Assembly: GCF_019710575.1 (NCBI RefSeq)
Contig: NZ_JAHWFK010000018.1
Coordinates: 1-49,037 of the forward strand
DNA: 49,037 bases
Reading direction: 5' to 3'
Source of the DNA: Paractinoplanes polyasparticus
GTDB taxonomy: Bacteria > Actinomycetota > Actinomycetes > Mycobacteriales > Micromonosporaceae
Numbering within the stretch: position 1 is the first letter of the stretch; every line of letters begins with the position of its first letter. Below the pieces are notes generated by a model. It saw nothing but the letters and a program-made list of their open reading frames with translations, was not told the origin of the DNA and did no database searches. Below, piece after piece: positions 30,193-39,207 of this stretch. The translations under genes were made by a program, and so were the position numbers.

Positions 30193-32964
30193 ATGGAACA
30201 GGTCGTGGAGCTTCGCGTGCACGGCGTCAGCGGCACACCGATCGAGTCGATGCTGGACGATCCGTGGCCGGCCCAGGTGGCCGGCGACGACGACGGCCGG
30301 ATCTTCCGGCGTACGCACGACACCCCGCCCGACCGGGTGGTCGAGGGATACCACTGGGGCCGCTACACCGCCGGCTCCCCGTCCCGGGCGCTGTGGCTGC
30401 TGCTGCTCCCGTTCGCGCTGATCAACGTGGCCCGCTTCGCGCTGCTCATGCCGGACGACCGCCGTCCTCGTGACCGGTTCGCCGACGGCGTGGTGCGGCT
30501 GCTCGGCTTGATCCTGACCGTGACCGTCGTCGTCACCACCTGCTATCTGGCGTGGAGCGTGCTGGCGCGGCAATGCGTGCCCGGGGCCTGCGAGGGCGAC
30601 TTCTGGCTGCTCGAGTGGTTCGGCCGGCGCTCGCCGGGCGCCCGGCTGGTCGTCGCGTCGGTGCTGCCGCTGGCCGTGCTCGCGATCTTCTGGCAGTTCG
30701 ACCGCCTGACGTTCCAGGCCGAGCCGCCGGGCGTGCCGCGGGCGGAACGTCCGGGCAGCAACGGGGACGTCGGCGACGCCGGTTTCTGGCGCGGCCCGCA
30801 GCAGACCTCGTCACAGCGCGCCGCGCACGTCCTGACCGGCTGCGCGGTCGCGGGACTGCTCGCCCTGGCCATGCTCGGCGACATCCGCCAGTGGGCCGGC
30901 CTCGACGTCGTGTTCACCGTGCTGTGCGCGATCGTGGCCGTCGCCCTGGTGGGTGGCCTGGTCAGCGGCCTGTACGTCGTCATCGCCGCGCCCGCCCCGA
31001 CCGGCCGCCGGCGCCAGGACGGCGACCGCCCGGCCGTGGTGCCCTCCGACGGGCACGACACGACCGAACTCGGCCTCCCGATGCTCGTCGCGCGCTACAC
31101 GACCGTCGTCGCCGCGCTCGCCGCTGTCGCCCTGGCCGCGGTCGGCTTGGATCACGTGCGACCGGCCGGGCCGCGCGGGGCGGGCGCCTACTTCGCGGCC
31201 TTCGCCAACGGCGTCTGCCTCCTGCTGGGGCTCGCGCTGCTGGTCCTGCTGGTCGTGACCCTGCGCCTCGCGACCTGTGCCGAGGGCAAGGACCTGAGGG
31301 ACGTGCCCAAGCCGTTCCAGCCCTTCTTCGGGGGCCTGGCGGGCTGGATGGGTGCCGCCCTCGGCGCGGCGATCGGGCTCGGCATGAGCGCCGCCGCAGT
31401 CTTCTGGACGGCCCGCGCGCTCGGCGACCCCGTGCTGGAGGGCGAAGCGCGCGAGCCGCACCTGATCGAGGTGGCGACCGTCTACTGGATCATGGCGGCC
31501 GTGTGGGGCGGACTCACCCTGGTGTTCGTGATCGCCCTGCTGCCCCTGGCCGCTTGGCTGCTCCGGCGCCGGGCCTGGTGGGCGCTGCTCGTCGCCCTGG
31601 CCGCCGGCCTCGTGGTGGCCGCCTGGCGGCTGCGGCCCGGCGACTTCAGCCCGGCCCTGCTCGAACAGGAGGCGGAGTGGCTGGTCGGCGCGGTCGTAGC
31701 CGTGGCGATCGTGGCGTACTTCGTCTTCCTGTTCGACCGTGACGACTTCGAGCGGCGCCTCTGCCAGGACTACACGGCCGAGAGCGGGCTGGAACGGGCC
31801 CGTGCCCGGGTGGCCGGACGCTGGCGGGTCGCGTTGATCCGGTACCGCTACCACCATGTGCTGGGTCTGCTGGCCACGCTCGGCGGGCTCGGGGTGTTCG
31901 TGGCGGCGGCCGCGTGCGGGTGGCTGCTGCTGACCCTCGCCGATCCGCCGGCGGTGCTGACCGGCAACGCCACCGGCCCGCTGGGGAAGCTCGGCGTGCT
32001 GGTGGTGTCGTTCGGCGCGACCGGGCTGGTCGTGCTCGGCCTCGGCACGTGGCGGAAGGCGGGGTTGCGGACAACTGTCGGCATCGTCTGGGACCTGCTG
32101 TCGTTCTGGCCGCGCCTCGGACATCCGTTGTGCCCGCCGCCCTACGGCGGCCGGGCCGTGCTCGCCGTGGCCGGCCGCGCTTCGCAGCTCGTCAACCGGG
32201 ACGTGATCGCCGAGCCCGCCCCGTCGACCGTCAGGAAGCCGGCCGGCCGTGTCGTGCTCTCCGGCCACAGCCAGGGCAGCGTGATCACCATCGCCGCCTG
32301 CGCGGTGCTGGCGGCGCAAGCGAACTCCGCCGAGGGACCGCAGGACGATCTGACGAGCGAGCGCGCCGGCAGGACCGGGAAAAAGCTCTACATGATCACG
32401 TACGGGTCGCAGTTGCAGTTCCTGTACGCGCGGTTCTTCCCGTCGTACTTCGGCTACCACCGGCAGGAGTCGGTTCACGACCACCTCGGTGGCCGGTGGC
32501 GCAACGTGTACCGCTGGACCGACCCGCTGGGCGGTCCGGTCCTGGCCTGGGCGGCGCCGGCGTCGTCGTCGGGCTTCGGCCCGGACATCGACCGATGGCG
32601 CCTGATGAGCTGTGCCGAGAACTGCGACGGTCACGTGGCCGGCGAGCGGTGCGGCTGCCCGGAGAGCTGCCCCGGCGACACCGGCCCGAAGGAGAAGTGC
32701 CCCTACCCGAAATACTGGGCGGTCGGCCCGGACCTGCGGTTCCGTGATCCGGCGACCATCGAGGACGACCCGTTGCAGCCCAAGCGAGCCGCACGCGGGC
32801 ACAGCGGATACCCGTCCGATCCGGCCTTCGAGGTCGTCTTCGACGACCTGCTGGGCGGGACGGTGGTGGACCCGGGGCCGTGCGTGGTGCGGGGTCAGGC
32901 GACCAGCGCGGGCTCGGCCAGCCAGGACAGGATCTCGGGCAGGATCTCCATCGCGCCGAAGTGA
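30193..32964 (+). CDS. large polytopic membrane protein with alpha/beta hydrolase motif
   Basis: This 923-residue protein starts with VVELRVHGVSGTP, a strand and oxyanion-like loop resembling the start of a lipase fold. About twelve to thirteen transmembrane helices then occupy roughly 65-630. After them the hydrolase features resume: GHSQG with Ser693 as nucleophile, and a late HSGY as candidate catalytic His. Just before the His lies a Cys-rich insert (ENCDGHVAGERCGCPESC and on to EKC) that could bind metal or form disulfides. I infer a split lipase-like fold with a membrane insertion; the substrate is unknown. The 3' end overlaps the convergent hydrolase gene by 70 bp. Confidence 0.8.
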   Translation: MEQVVELRVHGVSGTPIESMLDDPWPAQVAGDDDGRIFRRTHDTPPDRVVEGYHWGRYTAGSPSRALWLLLLPFALINVARFALLMPDDRRPRDRFADGVVRLLGLILTVTVVVTTCYLAWSVLARQCVPGACEGDFWLLEWFGRRSPGARLVVASVLPLAVLAIFWQFDRLTFQAEPPGVPRAERPGSNGDVGDAGFWRGPQQTSSQRAAHVLTGCAVAGLLALAMLGDIRQWAGLDVVFTVLCAIVAVALVGGLVSGLYVVIAAPAPTGRRRQDGDRPAVVPSDGHDTTELGLPMLVARYTTVVAALAAVALAAVGLDHVRPAGPRGAGAYFAAFANGVCLLLGLALLVLLVVTLRLATCAEGKDLRDVPKPFQPFFGGLAGWMGAALGAAIGLGMSAAAVFWTARALGDPVLEGEAREPHLIEVATVYWIMAAVWGGLTLVFVIALLPLAAWLLRRRAWWALLVALAAGLVVAAWRLRPGDFSPALLEQEAEWLVGAVVAVAIVAYFVFLFDRDDFERRLCQDYTAESGLERARARVAGRWRVALIRYRYHHVLGLLATLGGLGVFVAAAACGWLLLTLADPPAVLTGNATGPLGKLGVLVVSFGATGLVVLGLGTWRKAGLRTTVGIVWDLLSFWPRLGHPLCPPPYGGRAVLAVAGRASQLVNRDVIAEPAPSTVRKPAGRVVLSGHSQGSVITIAACAVLAAQANSAEGPQDDLTSERAGRTGKKLYMITYGSQLQFLYARFFPSYFGYHRQESVHDHLGGRWRNVYRWTDPLGGPVLAWAAPASSSGFGPDIDRWRLMSCAENCDGHVAGERCGCPESCPGDTGPKEKCPYPKYWAVGPDLRFRDPATIEDDPLQPKRAARGHSGYPSDPAFEVVFDDLLGGTVVDPGPCVVRGQATSAGSASQDRISGRISIAPK

Positions 32965-33773
32965 GCGGTGCCGGTCTGCACGGTCAGCTCGGCGCCCGGG
33001 ATGCGCTCGGCGAGCCAGCGGGCGTGCGCGGGCGGGACGCAGTTGTCCTCCGCGCCGTGCCACACGCGGACGCGCTGGTGGATGTCGCCGAGGTCGAACC
33101 CCCAGTCGCGGCGCGCGGCCAGCACGTCGTCTATCCACCCGTAAGGGCCGCCGCGGGTCGCCTCGGCGTACGTTTCGACCAGGAGCTGCTGCATCATCAG
33201 GTCGCGGACGACCTGCAGGTCGGGGCCGGCGATCTCGCGGCGCAGCGAGTCGAGCAGGCTGACCGGGCTGCGCCGGGTGCGGTCGGCCTGCAGCCGCAGG
33301 CTCTCGACCAGGCGCGGCTCGTCCTGCGAGGCGGCGCCGAACTCCTCCACGTTGGACGGCATCATGCCGCCGAACCAGTCGATCTCGGCGTCGTGCGGGG
33401 CCAGGCTGACCAGCACGGCGGCGCGGGTGACGCGGGCGGGCAGCAGGGCGGCGGTGGCCAGAGCGTGCGGCCCGCCGCCGGACCGGCCGACCACAGTGAA
33501 CGTGTCGAGACCGAGGTCGTCGGCGATGGCCGCCACGTCGGCCGCGCAGTCGGCCACCGTGCGGCCGCGGTGCCGGTCGGAGCCGCCGTAACCGGGCCGG
33601 TCGTAGCTGATCAGCCGGATGCCGAGGCGGTAGAGCACGCCGGCGCGGGGCTTGGGACCGATGCGGCTGCCGGGCGTGCCGTGCAGCAGGAACGCCGGGA
33701 CCCCGTCACGGGCGCCGGACACCTCGTAGCGCAACCGGCGACCGCCGGTCGTGAACACGTCGCTGTGGGACAC
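32895..33773 (-). CDS. alpha/beta fold hydrolase
   Basis: This 292-residue protein has oxyanion motif HGTPGS (31-36), nucleophile Ser98 in VGRSGGG, a catalytic acid in WHGAEDNCVP and His in GTAHFG. It belongs to the large group of epoxide-hydrolase/peroxidase/lipase-like alpha/beta hydrolases. Length is normal and there is no signal peptide. The 3' end overlaps the convergent membrane protein gene. The substrate is unknown. Confidence 0.9.
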   Translation of the reverse strand: MSHSDVFTTGGRRLRYEVSGARDGVPAFLLHGTPGSRIGPKPRAGVLYRLGIRLISYDRPGYGGSDRHRGRTVADCAADVAAIADDLGLDTFTVVGRSGGGPHALATAALLPARVTRAAVLVSLAPHDAEIDWFGGMMPSNVEEFGAASQDEPRLVESLRLQADRTRRSPVSLLDSLRREIAGPDLQVVRDLMMQQLLVETYAEATRGGPYGWIDDVLAARRDWGFDLGDIHQRVRVWHGAEDNCVPPAHARWLAERIPGAELTVQTGTAHFGAMEILPEILSWLAEPALVA

Positions 33774-33814
33774 TGGCCACTCCTGCGCATCGGTCGTGCC
33801 GTCACCGTACTGAT

Positions 33815-33829
33815 CCCCGGGAGCCGGGG
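33815..33829. terminator. short GC hairpin between kdpE and the hydrolase gene
   Basis: CCCCGG-GAG-CCGGGG is a perfect 6-bp stem with a 3-nt loop, 21 nt past the kdpE stop on the minus strand. It lacks a T-run, so it is a tentative terminator only. Confidence 0.35.
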
Positions 33830-33849
33830 CCAGTAGCCGACGGGACCCC

Positions 33850-34518
33850 TTACGGCTGAAAACGGTAGCCCATGCCGGGTTCGGTGATCAGGTGCCGTGG
33901 CCGGGTCGGGTCGTCCTCGAGTTTACGCCGCAGCCGCGCCATGTACTGACGCAGATAGTTCGTCTCGGTGCCGTATTGCGGACCCCACACGTCGTGCAGC
34001 AGGCTGCGCTGGGTGATCAGCTTGCCCGGGTTGCGCAGCAGCTGTTCGAGCAGCTGCCACTCGGTCGGGGTGAGCCGCTGCTCCGGGGTGATCGTGTGGC
34101 CGGCCAGGTCGACCGTGTACCTCCCGACCGTCACCGGAGCGGGCGGAGCGTCCGACGGCTGCACGCGCCGGGTGACCGCGCGGATGCGGGCCAGCAACTC
34201 GTCGACGCCGAACGGCTTGGTCACGTAGTCGTCGGCGCCGGCGTCGAGCGCGGCCACCTTGTCGGTGCCCTCGGCCCGGCCGGAGAGCACGATGATCGGC
34301 ACGCTGGTCCAGCCCCGCAGCCCGCGGATGACCTCGGTGCCGTCCAGATCGGGCAGGCCCAGATCGAGCACGACGAGGTCGGGCGCGTGGGCGGCCGCCG
34401 CCTTGAGCGCGCCGGCGCCGTCGGACGCCACGTCCACGTCGTACTCGCGGGCGCGCAGGTTGATCCGCAGCGCCCGCAGGATCTGAGGGTCGTCGTCGAC
34501 GACGAGGATCCGGGTCAC
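33850..34518 (-). CDS. kdpE: KdpE-like response regulator
   Basis: This 222-residue OmpR/PhoB-type regulator has a receiver domain with acidic pocket DDD (8-10), phospho-acceptor Asp52 (VVLDLGLPDLDG) and switch residues ending in KPF. A winged-helix domain follows, with LTPTEWQLLEQLLRNPGKLITQRSLLHDVWG and YLRQYMARLRRKLEDDPTRPRHLITEPGMGYRF. The C-terminus matches KdpE, the potassium-response regulator. It overlaps the sensor gene by 4 bp. No kdpFABC pump genes lie within the window, so its target is uncertain. Confidence 0.9.
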   Translation of the reverse strand: MTRILVVDDDPQILRALRINLRAREYDVDVASDGAGALKAAAAHAPDLVVLDLGLPDLDGTEVIRGLRGWTSVPIIVLSGRAEGTDKVAALDAGADDYVTKPFGVDELLARIRAVTRRVQPSDAPPAPVTVGRYTVDLAGHTITPEQRLTPTEWQLLEQLLRNPGKLITQRSLLHDVWGPQYGTETNYLRQYMARLRRKLEDDPTRPRHLITEPGMGYRFQP

Positions 34519-35993
34519 GGCTTGCCCATCGGCAGCGTCAGGACCATGGTGAGCCCTCCTCCGGCGGTGTCCTCCGGGATCAGTGTGCCGTCCATCGCCT
34601 CGGTCAGGCCGCGCGCGAGCGCCAGACCCAGACCGACGCCGGTGTGATTGTCACGGTCGCCCAGCCGCTGGAACGCTTGGAAGATCCGCTCGCGGTCACC
34701 CGGCGGGACACCCGGCCCGTGGTCGACCACCCGCAGCTCGAGGCGGCCGTCCCGGGCCCGGCCGGTGATCTCGGGCGGGCGGTCGGCCGGGCTGTAGCGC
34801 AGGGCGTTGCCGACGACGTTCACCAGCACCCGGTCGAGCAGGCCGGGGTCGGCGTGGGCGGCGGGCAGGTCCTCGGGCAGCCGTACGGTGATCTGCCGCC
34901 CGGCCGGGCCGAGCTCGTCCAGCGCGGCCGGGACGACGTCCTCGAGGCCGACGTCGGTGAGGTGCACCGCCAGGGCGCCGGCCTGCAGGCGGCTCATGTC
35001 GAGCAGGTTGGCCAGCAGCGCGGACAGGCGGTCGAGCGACTCGTCGGCGGTCGCCAGCAGCTCGCGGCGGTCGTGCTCGTCGAAATGGACCTCGTCGCTG
35101 CGCAGGCCCGCCACGGCCGCTTTGGCCGACGCCAAGGGCGTGCGCAGGTCGTGGCTGACGGCGGCGAGCAGGGCCGAGCGGACGCGGTCGCCCTCGGCCG
35201 CGGCGGTCAGGCGTTGCTGGCGCAGGGCGACGGCGGCCTGCGCGCCGAAGGCGCGGGCGATCGTCATCTCGTTGACGTCCAGTTCGCGGCCGCGGAGCGC
35301 GAGGACCAGCCCGTCGTCGGCCGGCACCCGGGTTTCGCCGTACGGTGCGAATTCGGCTGCGGCCGCCGGCTGTGGACAAGTCGCTTCGCCCGTTTTGCGC
35401 GCGGTACGGTTCGGCCCACCCATGAGGGCGGGGGAGGTGGAGGCGACCCGGGAACGCGACGTTTCACGTGAATCCGAAAAGCCGGACAAGTCCGAAACTG
35501 CGGCGGGCTGCCAGCCGTCGGCCGTGCGCTCCAGCAGCGTCACCGAGGACAGGCCGAACAGCTCCCGCAGCTCACTCAGCAACCCCCGCAGCGGGTCCGG
35601 CCCGGCCAGCACGGCGCCGGCAACCGCCCCCAGCGTGTGCGCGTCGGCGGCGGCTGCCGCGGCCTGCCGGGTCCGGCGCGCGGCCAGGTCGACGATCCAC
35701 GACACCGCGAGCGCGACCAGCACGAACACGGCCAGCGCGAGGGCGCCCCGCGTGGTGTTGATGTCGAGGCTGCGTACGGGCGCTGTGAAGTAGTAGTTCA
35801 GCAGCAGGAACCCGCCGACCGCGGCCAGCAGCGCCGGCCACAGCCCGCCCAGCAGCGCCACCCCGACCACGGCCGCCAGGAACAGCAGCACCCCGTCGGT
35901 GAGCTCCAACCGGGCCGCGTGGGCCGCCCACGCCAGCACCGGCAGCCCGAGCAGCGCGACGGCGAAGGCGGCGGCGACGCGCCGGTGGCTCAT
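34515..35993 (-). CDS. short KdpD-like sensor histidine kinase
   Basis: This 492-residue kinase matches only the C-terminal half of KdpD. It has a four-helix DUF4118 membrane module (about 5-95, with the KdpD hallmark LLNYYFTAPVRSLDI), a GAF-like linker, a HisKA domain with His281 in AAVSHDLRTPLAS, and an ATPase domain with NALRYSP and GVGLGLALARGL. The usual N-terminal KdpD and universal-stress domains are absent. The linker holds a Ser/Arg/Ala-rich insertion (SDSRETSRSRVASTSPALMG). It starts in an ATGA overlap with the helicase stop, so translation is coupled to that gene. K+ sensing is uncertain without the N-terminal domains. Confidence 0.88.
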   Translation of the reverse strand: MSHRRVAAAFAVALLGLPVLAWAAHAARLELTDGVLLFLAAVVGVALLGGLWPALLAAVGGFLLLNYYFTAPVRSLDINTTRGALALAVFVLVALAVSWIVDLAARRTRQAAAAAADAHTLGAVAGAVLAGPDPLRGLLSELRELFGLSSVTLLERTADGWQPAAVSDLSGFSDSRETSRSRVASTSPALMGGPNRTARKTGEATCPQPAAAAEFAPYGETRVPADDGLVLALRGRELDVNEMTIARAFGAQAAVALRQQRLTAAAEGDRVRSALLAAVSHDLRTPLASAKAAVAGLRSDEVHFDEHDRRELLATADESLDRLSALLANLLDMSRLQAGALAVHLTDVGLEDVVPAALDELGPAGRQITVRLPEDLPAAHADPGLLDRVLVNVVGNALRYSPADRPPEITGRARDGRLELRVVDHGPGVPPGDRERIFQAFQRLGDRDNHTGVGLGLALARGLTEAMDGTLIPEDTAGGGLTMVLTLPMGKP

Positions 35994-38479
35994 TCGTGGG
36001 GGCCGACCGAGGTCACGACGATCGCCGCCGCGCCGATCTCGTCCGAGGCGGCCAGGTCGACCGTGGCCTCGATGCCCCAGTCGTGGTCGCCCTCCGGGTC
36101 CTCGAAGACCTGGCGGACGACCCACGCCGTCGGGCCGGCCTCGATGTGCAGGAAGGCGGGACCGCGCGCGGCCGGGCCGGTGCCGAGCGAGGTGTACTCG
36201 TCGAAGTAGTCGAGGATGGCATCCTGCCAGCGTTCGGCGGTCCACCCGGACTCGGCGTCGAGCTCGCCCAGCAGGTCCCAGCGGCGCAGCGCGGCCAGCT
36301 CGACCCGGCGGAACAGGGCGTTGCGGACGAGCACCCGGAACGCGCGGGTGTTGCGCGTGACCGCGGGCGGCTTGTCGTCGATGCGTACCTCTTCGATCTC
36401 GGCGCCCGGGTTGCGCAGGCGCTCCCACTCGTCGAGCAGGCTCGAGTCGACCTGCCGGACCAGTTCGCCCAGCCACTCGATGAGGTCGGTGAGCTCCTCG
36501 GTGCGGGCGTCCTCGGGCACGGTCTGGCGCAACGCCCGGAACGCGTCGGCCAGGTACCGCAGCACCAGGCCCTCCGAGCGGGACAGCCCGTAGAACGACA
36601 CGTACTCGGTGAACGTCATCGCCCGCTCGTACATGTCGCGGACCACGCTCTTGGGCTTGAGCTCGTAGTCGGCGATGTACGGGTGGCCGCGCCGGTAGGT
36701 CTCGTACGCCGCCTCGAGCAGCTCGAGCAACGGCCGGGGATGGGTGACGTCCTCGAGCAGCGTCATCCGCTCCTCGTACTCGATGCCCTCGGACTTCATC
36801 GCGTTGACAGCCTCGCCGCGGGCCTTCTGGCGCTGGGCGGAGAGCACCTGCCGCGGGTCCTCGAGCGTCGACTCGATCACCGACACCACGTCGAGCGGAT
36901 AGTCGGGCGCCTCCCGGTCCAGCAGTTCCAGGCTGGCCAGGGCGAACGGTGACAGCGCCTGGTTGAGCGCGAAGTCCAGCTGCAGGTCCTCGGTGAGGCG
37001 GTAGACCCCTTCGTCCGTACGCTCGATGACACCACCCGCCACCAGCGCGCGGGCGATGGCGATGGCCCGGCGGATGTGCCGGCGCTGAGCGGCCGGCTCC
37101 TCGTGGTTGTCGGTGAGCAGGTGGCGCATGGCCGAGAACGGGTCGCCGCCGCGCGCCAGCACGTTGAGCAGCATCGCGTGCGACACCTGGAACGACGAGG
37201 TCAGCGGTTCGGGGTCGGCCGACACCAGCCGGTCGAACGTGGGCTGGCCCCAGCCGATCGAGCCCTCCGGCGGCTTCTTGCGCACCACCTTGCGGCGCTT
37301 CTTCGGGTCGTCGCCCGCCTTGGCCAGGGCCCGCTCGTTGTCGATGACGTGCTCGGGCGCCTGCACGATGACCGTGCCCAGGGTGTCGAACCCGGCCCGG
37401 CCCGCGCGACCGGCGATCTGGTGGAACTCGCGCGCCTTGAGCAGGCGGGTCTTCACACCGTCGTACTTGGACAGGCCGGTGAACAGCACCGTGCGGATGG
37501 GCACGTTGATGCCGACGCCGAGCGTGTCGGTGCCGCAGATGACCTTCAGCAGCCCGGCCTGAGCCAGCGTCTCGACGAGGCGGCGGTACTTGGGCAGCAT
37601 GCCGGCGTGGTGGACGCCGATGCCGTGCCGAACGAGCCGGGACAGCTGCTTGCCGAAGCCCGCGGTGAACCGGAAGTTCCCGATGGCGGCCGCGATCTTG
37701 TCCTTCTCGTCGCGGGTGGCCATGTTGATGCTCATCAGCGACTGCGCCCGTTCCAGGGCCGCCGCCTGCGTGAAGTGCACGATGTAGACGGGCGCCTGCT
37801 TGGTCTGCAGCAGCTCCTCGATCGTCTCGTGCAACGGCGTCATGGCGTACGAGAAAAGGAGCGGGACCGGCCGCTCGACGCTGGCCACGACGGCGGTCGG
37901 CCGGCCCGTGCGCCGGGACAGGTCGTCGACGAAGCGCGTGGTGTCGCCGAGGGTCGCCGACATGAGGACGAACTGCGCCTGGGGCAGCTCGATGATCGGC
38001 ACCTGCCAGGCCCAGCCGCGGTCGGGCTCGGCGTAGAAGTGGAACTCGTCCATCACGACCTGGCCGACATCGGCGTCCGCGCCCTCGCGCAGGGCCAGGT
38101 TGGCCAGCACCTCGGCCGTGCAGCAGATGATCGGCGCGTCCGCGTTGACGCTGGCGTCGCCGGTCAGCATGCCGACGTTGTGGGCGCCGAAGACCGCGCA
38201 CAGGGCGAAGAACTTCTCGCTGACCAGCGCCTTGATCGGAGCGGTGTAGAAGGTGGTGCGCCCGTCGGCCAGGGCCACGAAGTGGGCGCCCGTGGCGACC
38301 AGGCTCTTGCCCGACCCGGTCGGGGTGTTCAGGATGACGTTCGCCCCCGTGGCGATCTCGATGAGCGCTTCTTCCTGATGGGTGTAGAGGGCCAGGCCCT
38401 GCTCGCTCGCCCATTTCTGGAAGGCGTCGAAGACGGCGTCGGGTTCGTTGGAGCCGGGTAGGCGGTCGGTCAGCGTCAT
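35990..38479 (-). CDS. DEAD/DEAH-box helicase with DUF3516 C-terminus
   Basis: This 829-residue superfamily 2 helicase has Walker A TPTGSGKS (52-59), motif II VVMDEFHFY, motif III MSATLGDT, and motif VI QIAGRAGRAGFDT preceded by GVGINVPIRTVLFTGLSKYDG. The C-terminal half is the DUF3516 region found in actinobacterial helicases of this class. Relation to the Ski2-like family suggests RNA or DNA unwinding; the substrate is unknown. ATG 38479 is chosen because similarity starts there. It heads a coupled operon with the KdpD-like kinase and KdpE. Confidence 0.92.
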   Translation of the reverse strand: MTLTDRLPGSNEPDAVFDAFQKWASEQGLALYTHQEEALIEIATGANVILNTPTGSGKSLVATGAHFVALADGRTTFYTAPIKALVSEKFFALCAVFGAHNVGMLTGDASVNADAPIICCTAEVLANLALREGADADVGQVVMDEFHFYAEPDRGWAWQVPIIELPQAQFVLMSATLGDTTRFVDDLSRRTGRPTAVVASVERPVPLLFSYAMTPLHETIEELLQTKQAPVYIVHFTQAAALERAQSLMSINMATRDEKDKIAAAIGNFRFTAGFGKQLSRLVRHGIGVHHAGMLPKYRRLVETLAQAGLLKVICGTDTLGVGINVPIRTVLFTGLSKYDGVKTRLLKAREFHQIAGRAGRAGFDTLGTVIVQAPEHVIDNERALAKAGDDPKKRRKVVRKKPPEGSIGWGQPTFDRLVSADPEPLTSSFQVSHAMLLNVLARGGDPFSAMRHLLTDNHEEPAAQRRHIRRAIAIARALVAGGVIERTDEGVYRLTEDLQLDFALNQALSPFALASLELLDREAPDYPLDVVSVIESTLEDPRQVLSAQRQKARGEAVNAMKSEGIEYEERMTLLEDVTHPRPLLELLEAAYETYRRGHPYIADYELKPKSVVRDMYERAMTFTEYVSFYGLSRSEGLVLRYLADAFRALRQTVPEDARTEELTDLIEWLGELVRQVDSSLLDEWERLRNPGAEIEEVRIDDKPPAVTRNTRAFRVLVRNALFRRVELAALRRWDLLGELDAESGWTAERWQDAILDYFDEYTSLGTGPAARGPAFLHIEAGPTAWVVRQVFEDPEGDHDWGIEATVDLAASDEIGAAAIVVTSVGPHE

Positions 38480-38540
38480 GAGGCCTTTAGTCTGTTTTTG
38501 GGCGGCGGGTGGGGCGGTTGGATGGGGTTCACTATATGGA

Positions 38541-39185
38541 TCATTTCCTCGGCCACTGCGCCAGGCGCTGCCGCAGGTCGTCGATCTGTTGTGGGCTGAG
38601 GCCGTAGAGCGCGAACCGCGCGTCGTGCAGCCGATCGAGATAACGCCCGGCGTCGGCCACATCTTCCGGGTCGAGCGCGGGGTCCGCGGTACGGCCCAGT
38701 TCCAGCAGCACATCGAGGGGGTAGCGCTCGAGGGCGGCCGCGACGTCGATGTAGTCGCGCACCTCCCGCCGGTTGACCAGCGCGGCCACCTTGGTCGCGA
38801 CCAGGTCGTCGAGGTGCATGACCGGCCCGAGCGCCATGACGACCGGCTTCTGCGACCGGTCGAGCCGGCACAGCGTCAGCCGCAGCGCCCGCGTGTCGGT
38901 GGCGACCAGGAACTCCTGCAGGTCCTCGTCCATCCCCGCGAAGAGCTCGTCACCCTCTTCCCGTACGACCCGGTAGCCCGCCTCCCGCAGGGCCGACGAC
39001 ACATCGCCGGCCGCCGCCGCGACCCCGCCGGCCGTGTCGGTGAACAGGTCGACATCCTCGGTGGGCCGTTGGACGAGCCCGTTGACCAGCCAGGCGAACC
39101 CACCGCCGAGCACGAAGCCGTGCTTGGTGGCCACGGCGAGCGCGATGCGGGCGACATCGGAGTAGAAGTCGTCGACGCTCGCCAC
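38541..39185 (-). CDS. AbiEii-type nucleotidyltransferase
   Basis: This 214-residue protein has the nucleotidyltransferase core VLGGGFAWLVNGLVQRPTED with Asp44 and Asp46 as metal ligands (TEDVDLFTD). It also has the later KVAALVNRREVRDYIDVAAAL segment shared with AbiEii/AbiGii toxins, which attach nucleotides to tRNA or proteins and block growth or phage. No AbiEi antitoxin is present. A small gene lies 22 nt upstream and might be the cognate partner. Assignment as a toxin is inference. Confidence 0.82.
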   Translation of the reverse strand: MASVDDFYSDVARIALAVATKHGFVLGGGFAWLVNGLVQRPTEDVDLFTDTAGGVAAAAGDVSSALREAGYRVVREEGDELFAGMDEDLQEFLVATDTRALRLTLCRLDRSQKPVVMALGPVMHLDDLVATKVAALVNRREVRDYIDVAAALERYPLDVLLELGRTADPALDPEDVADAGRYLDRLHDARFALYGLSPQQIDDLRQRLAQWPRK

Positions 39186-39207
39186 CGGCCCAGGCTATCG
39201 GCCCGCC

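Noticed and set aside
30811..33138. 775-codon minus-strand frame opposite the membrane protein
   Set aside because: His/Arg/Gln/Gly-rich shadow frame with no domain. It overlaps two better-supported genes on opposite strands.
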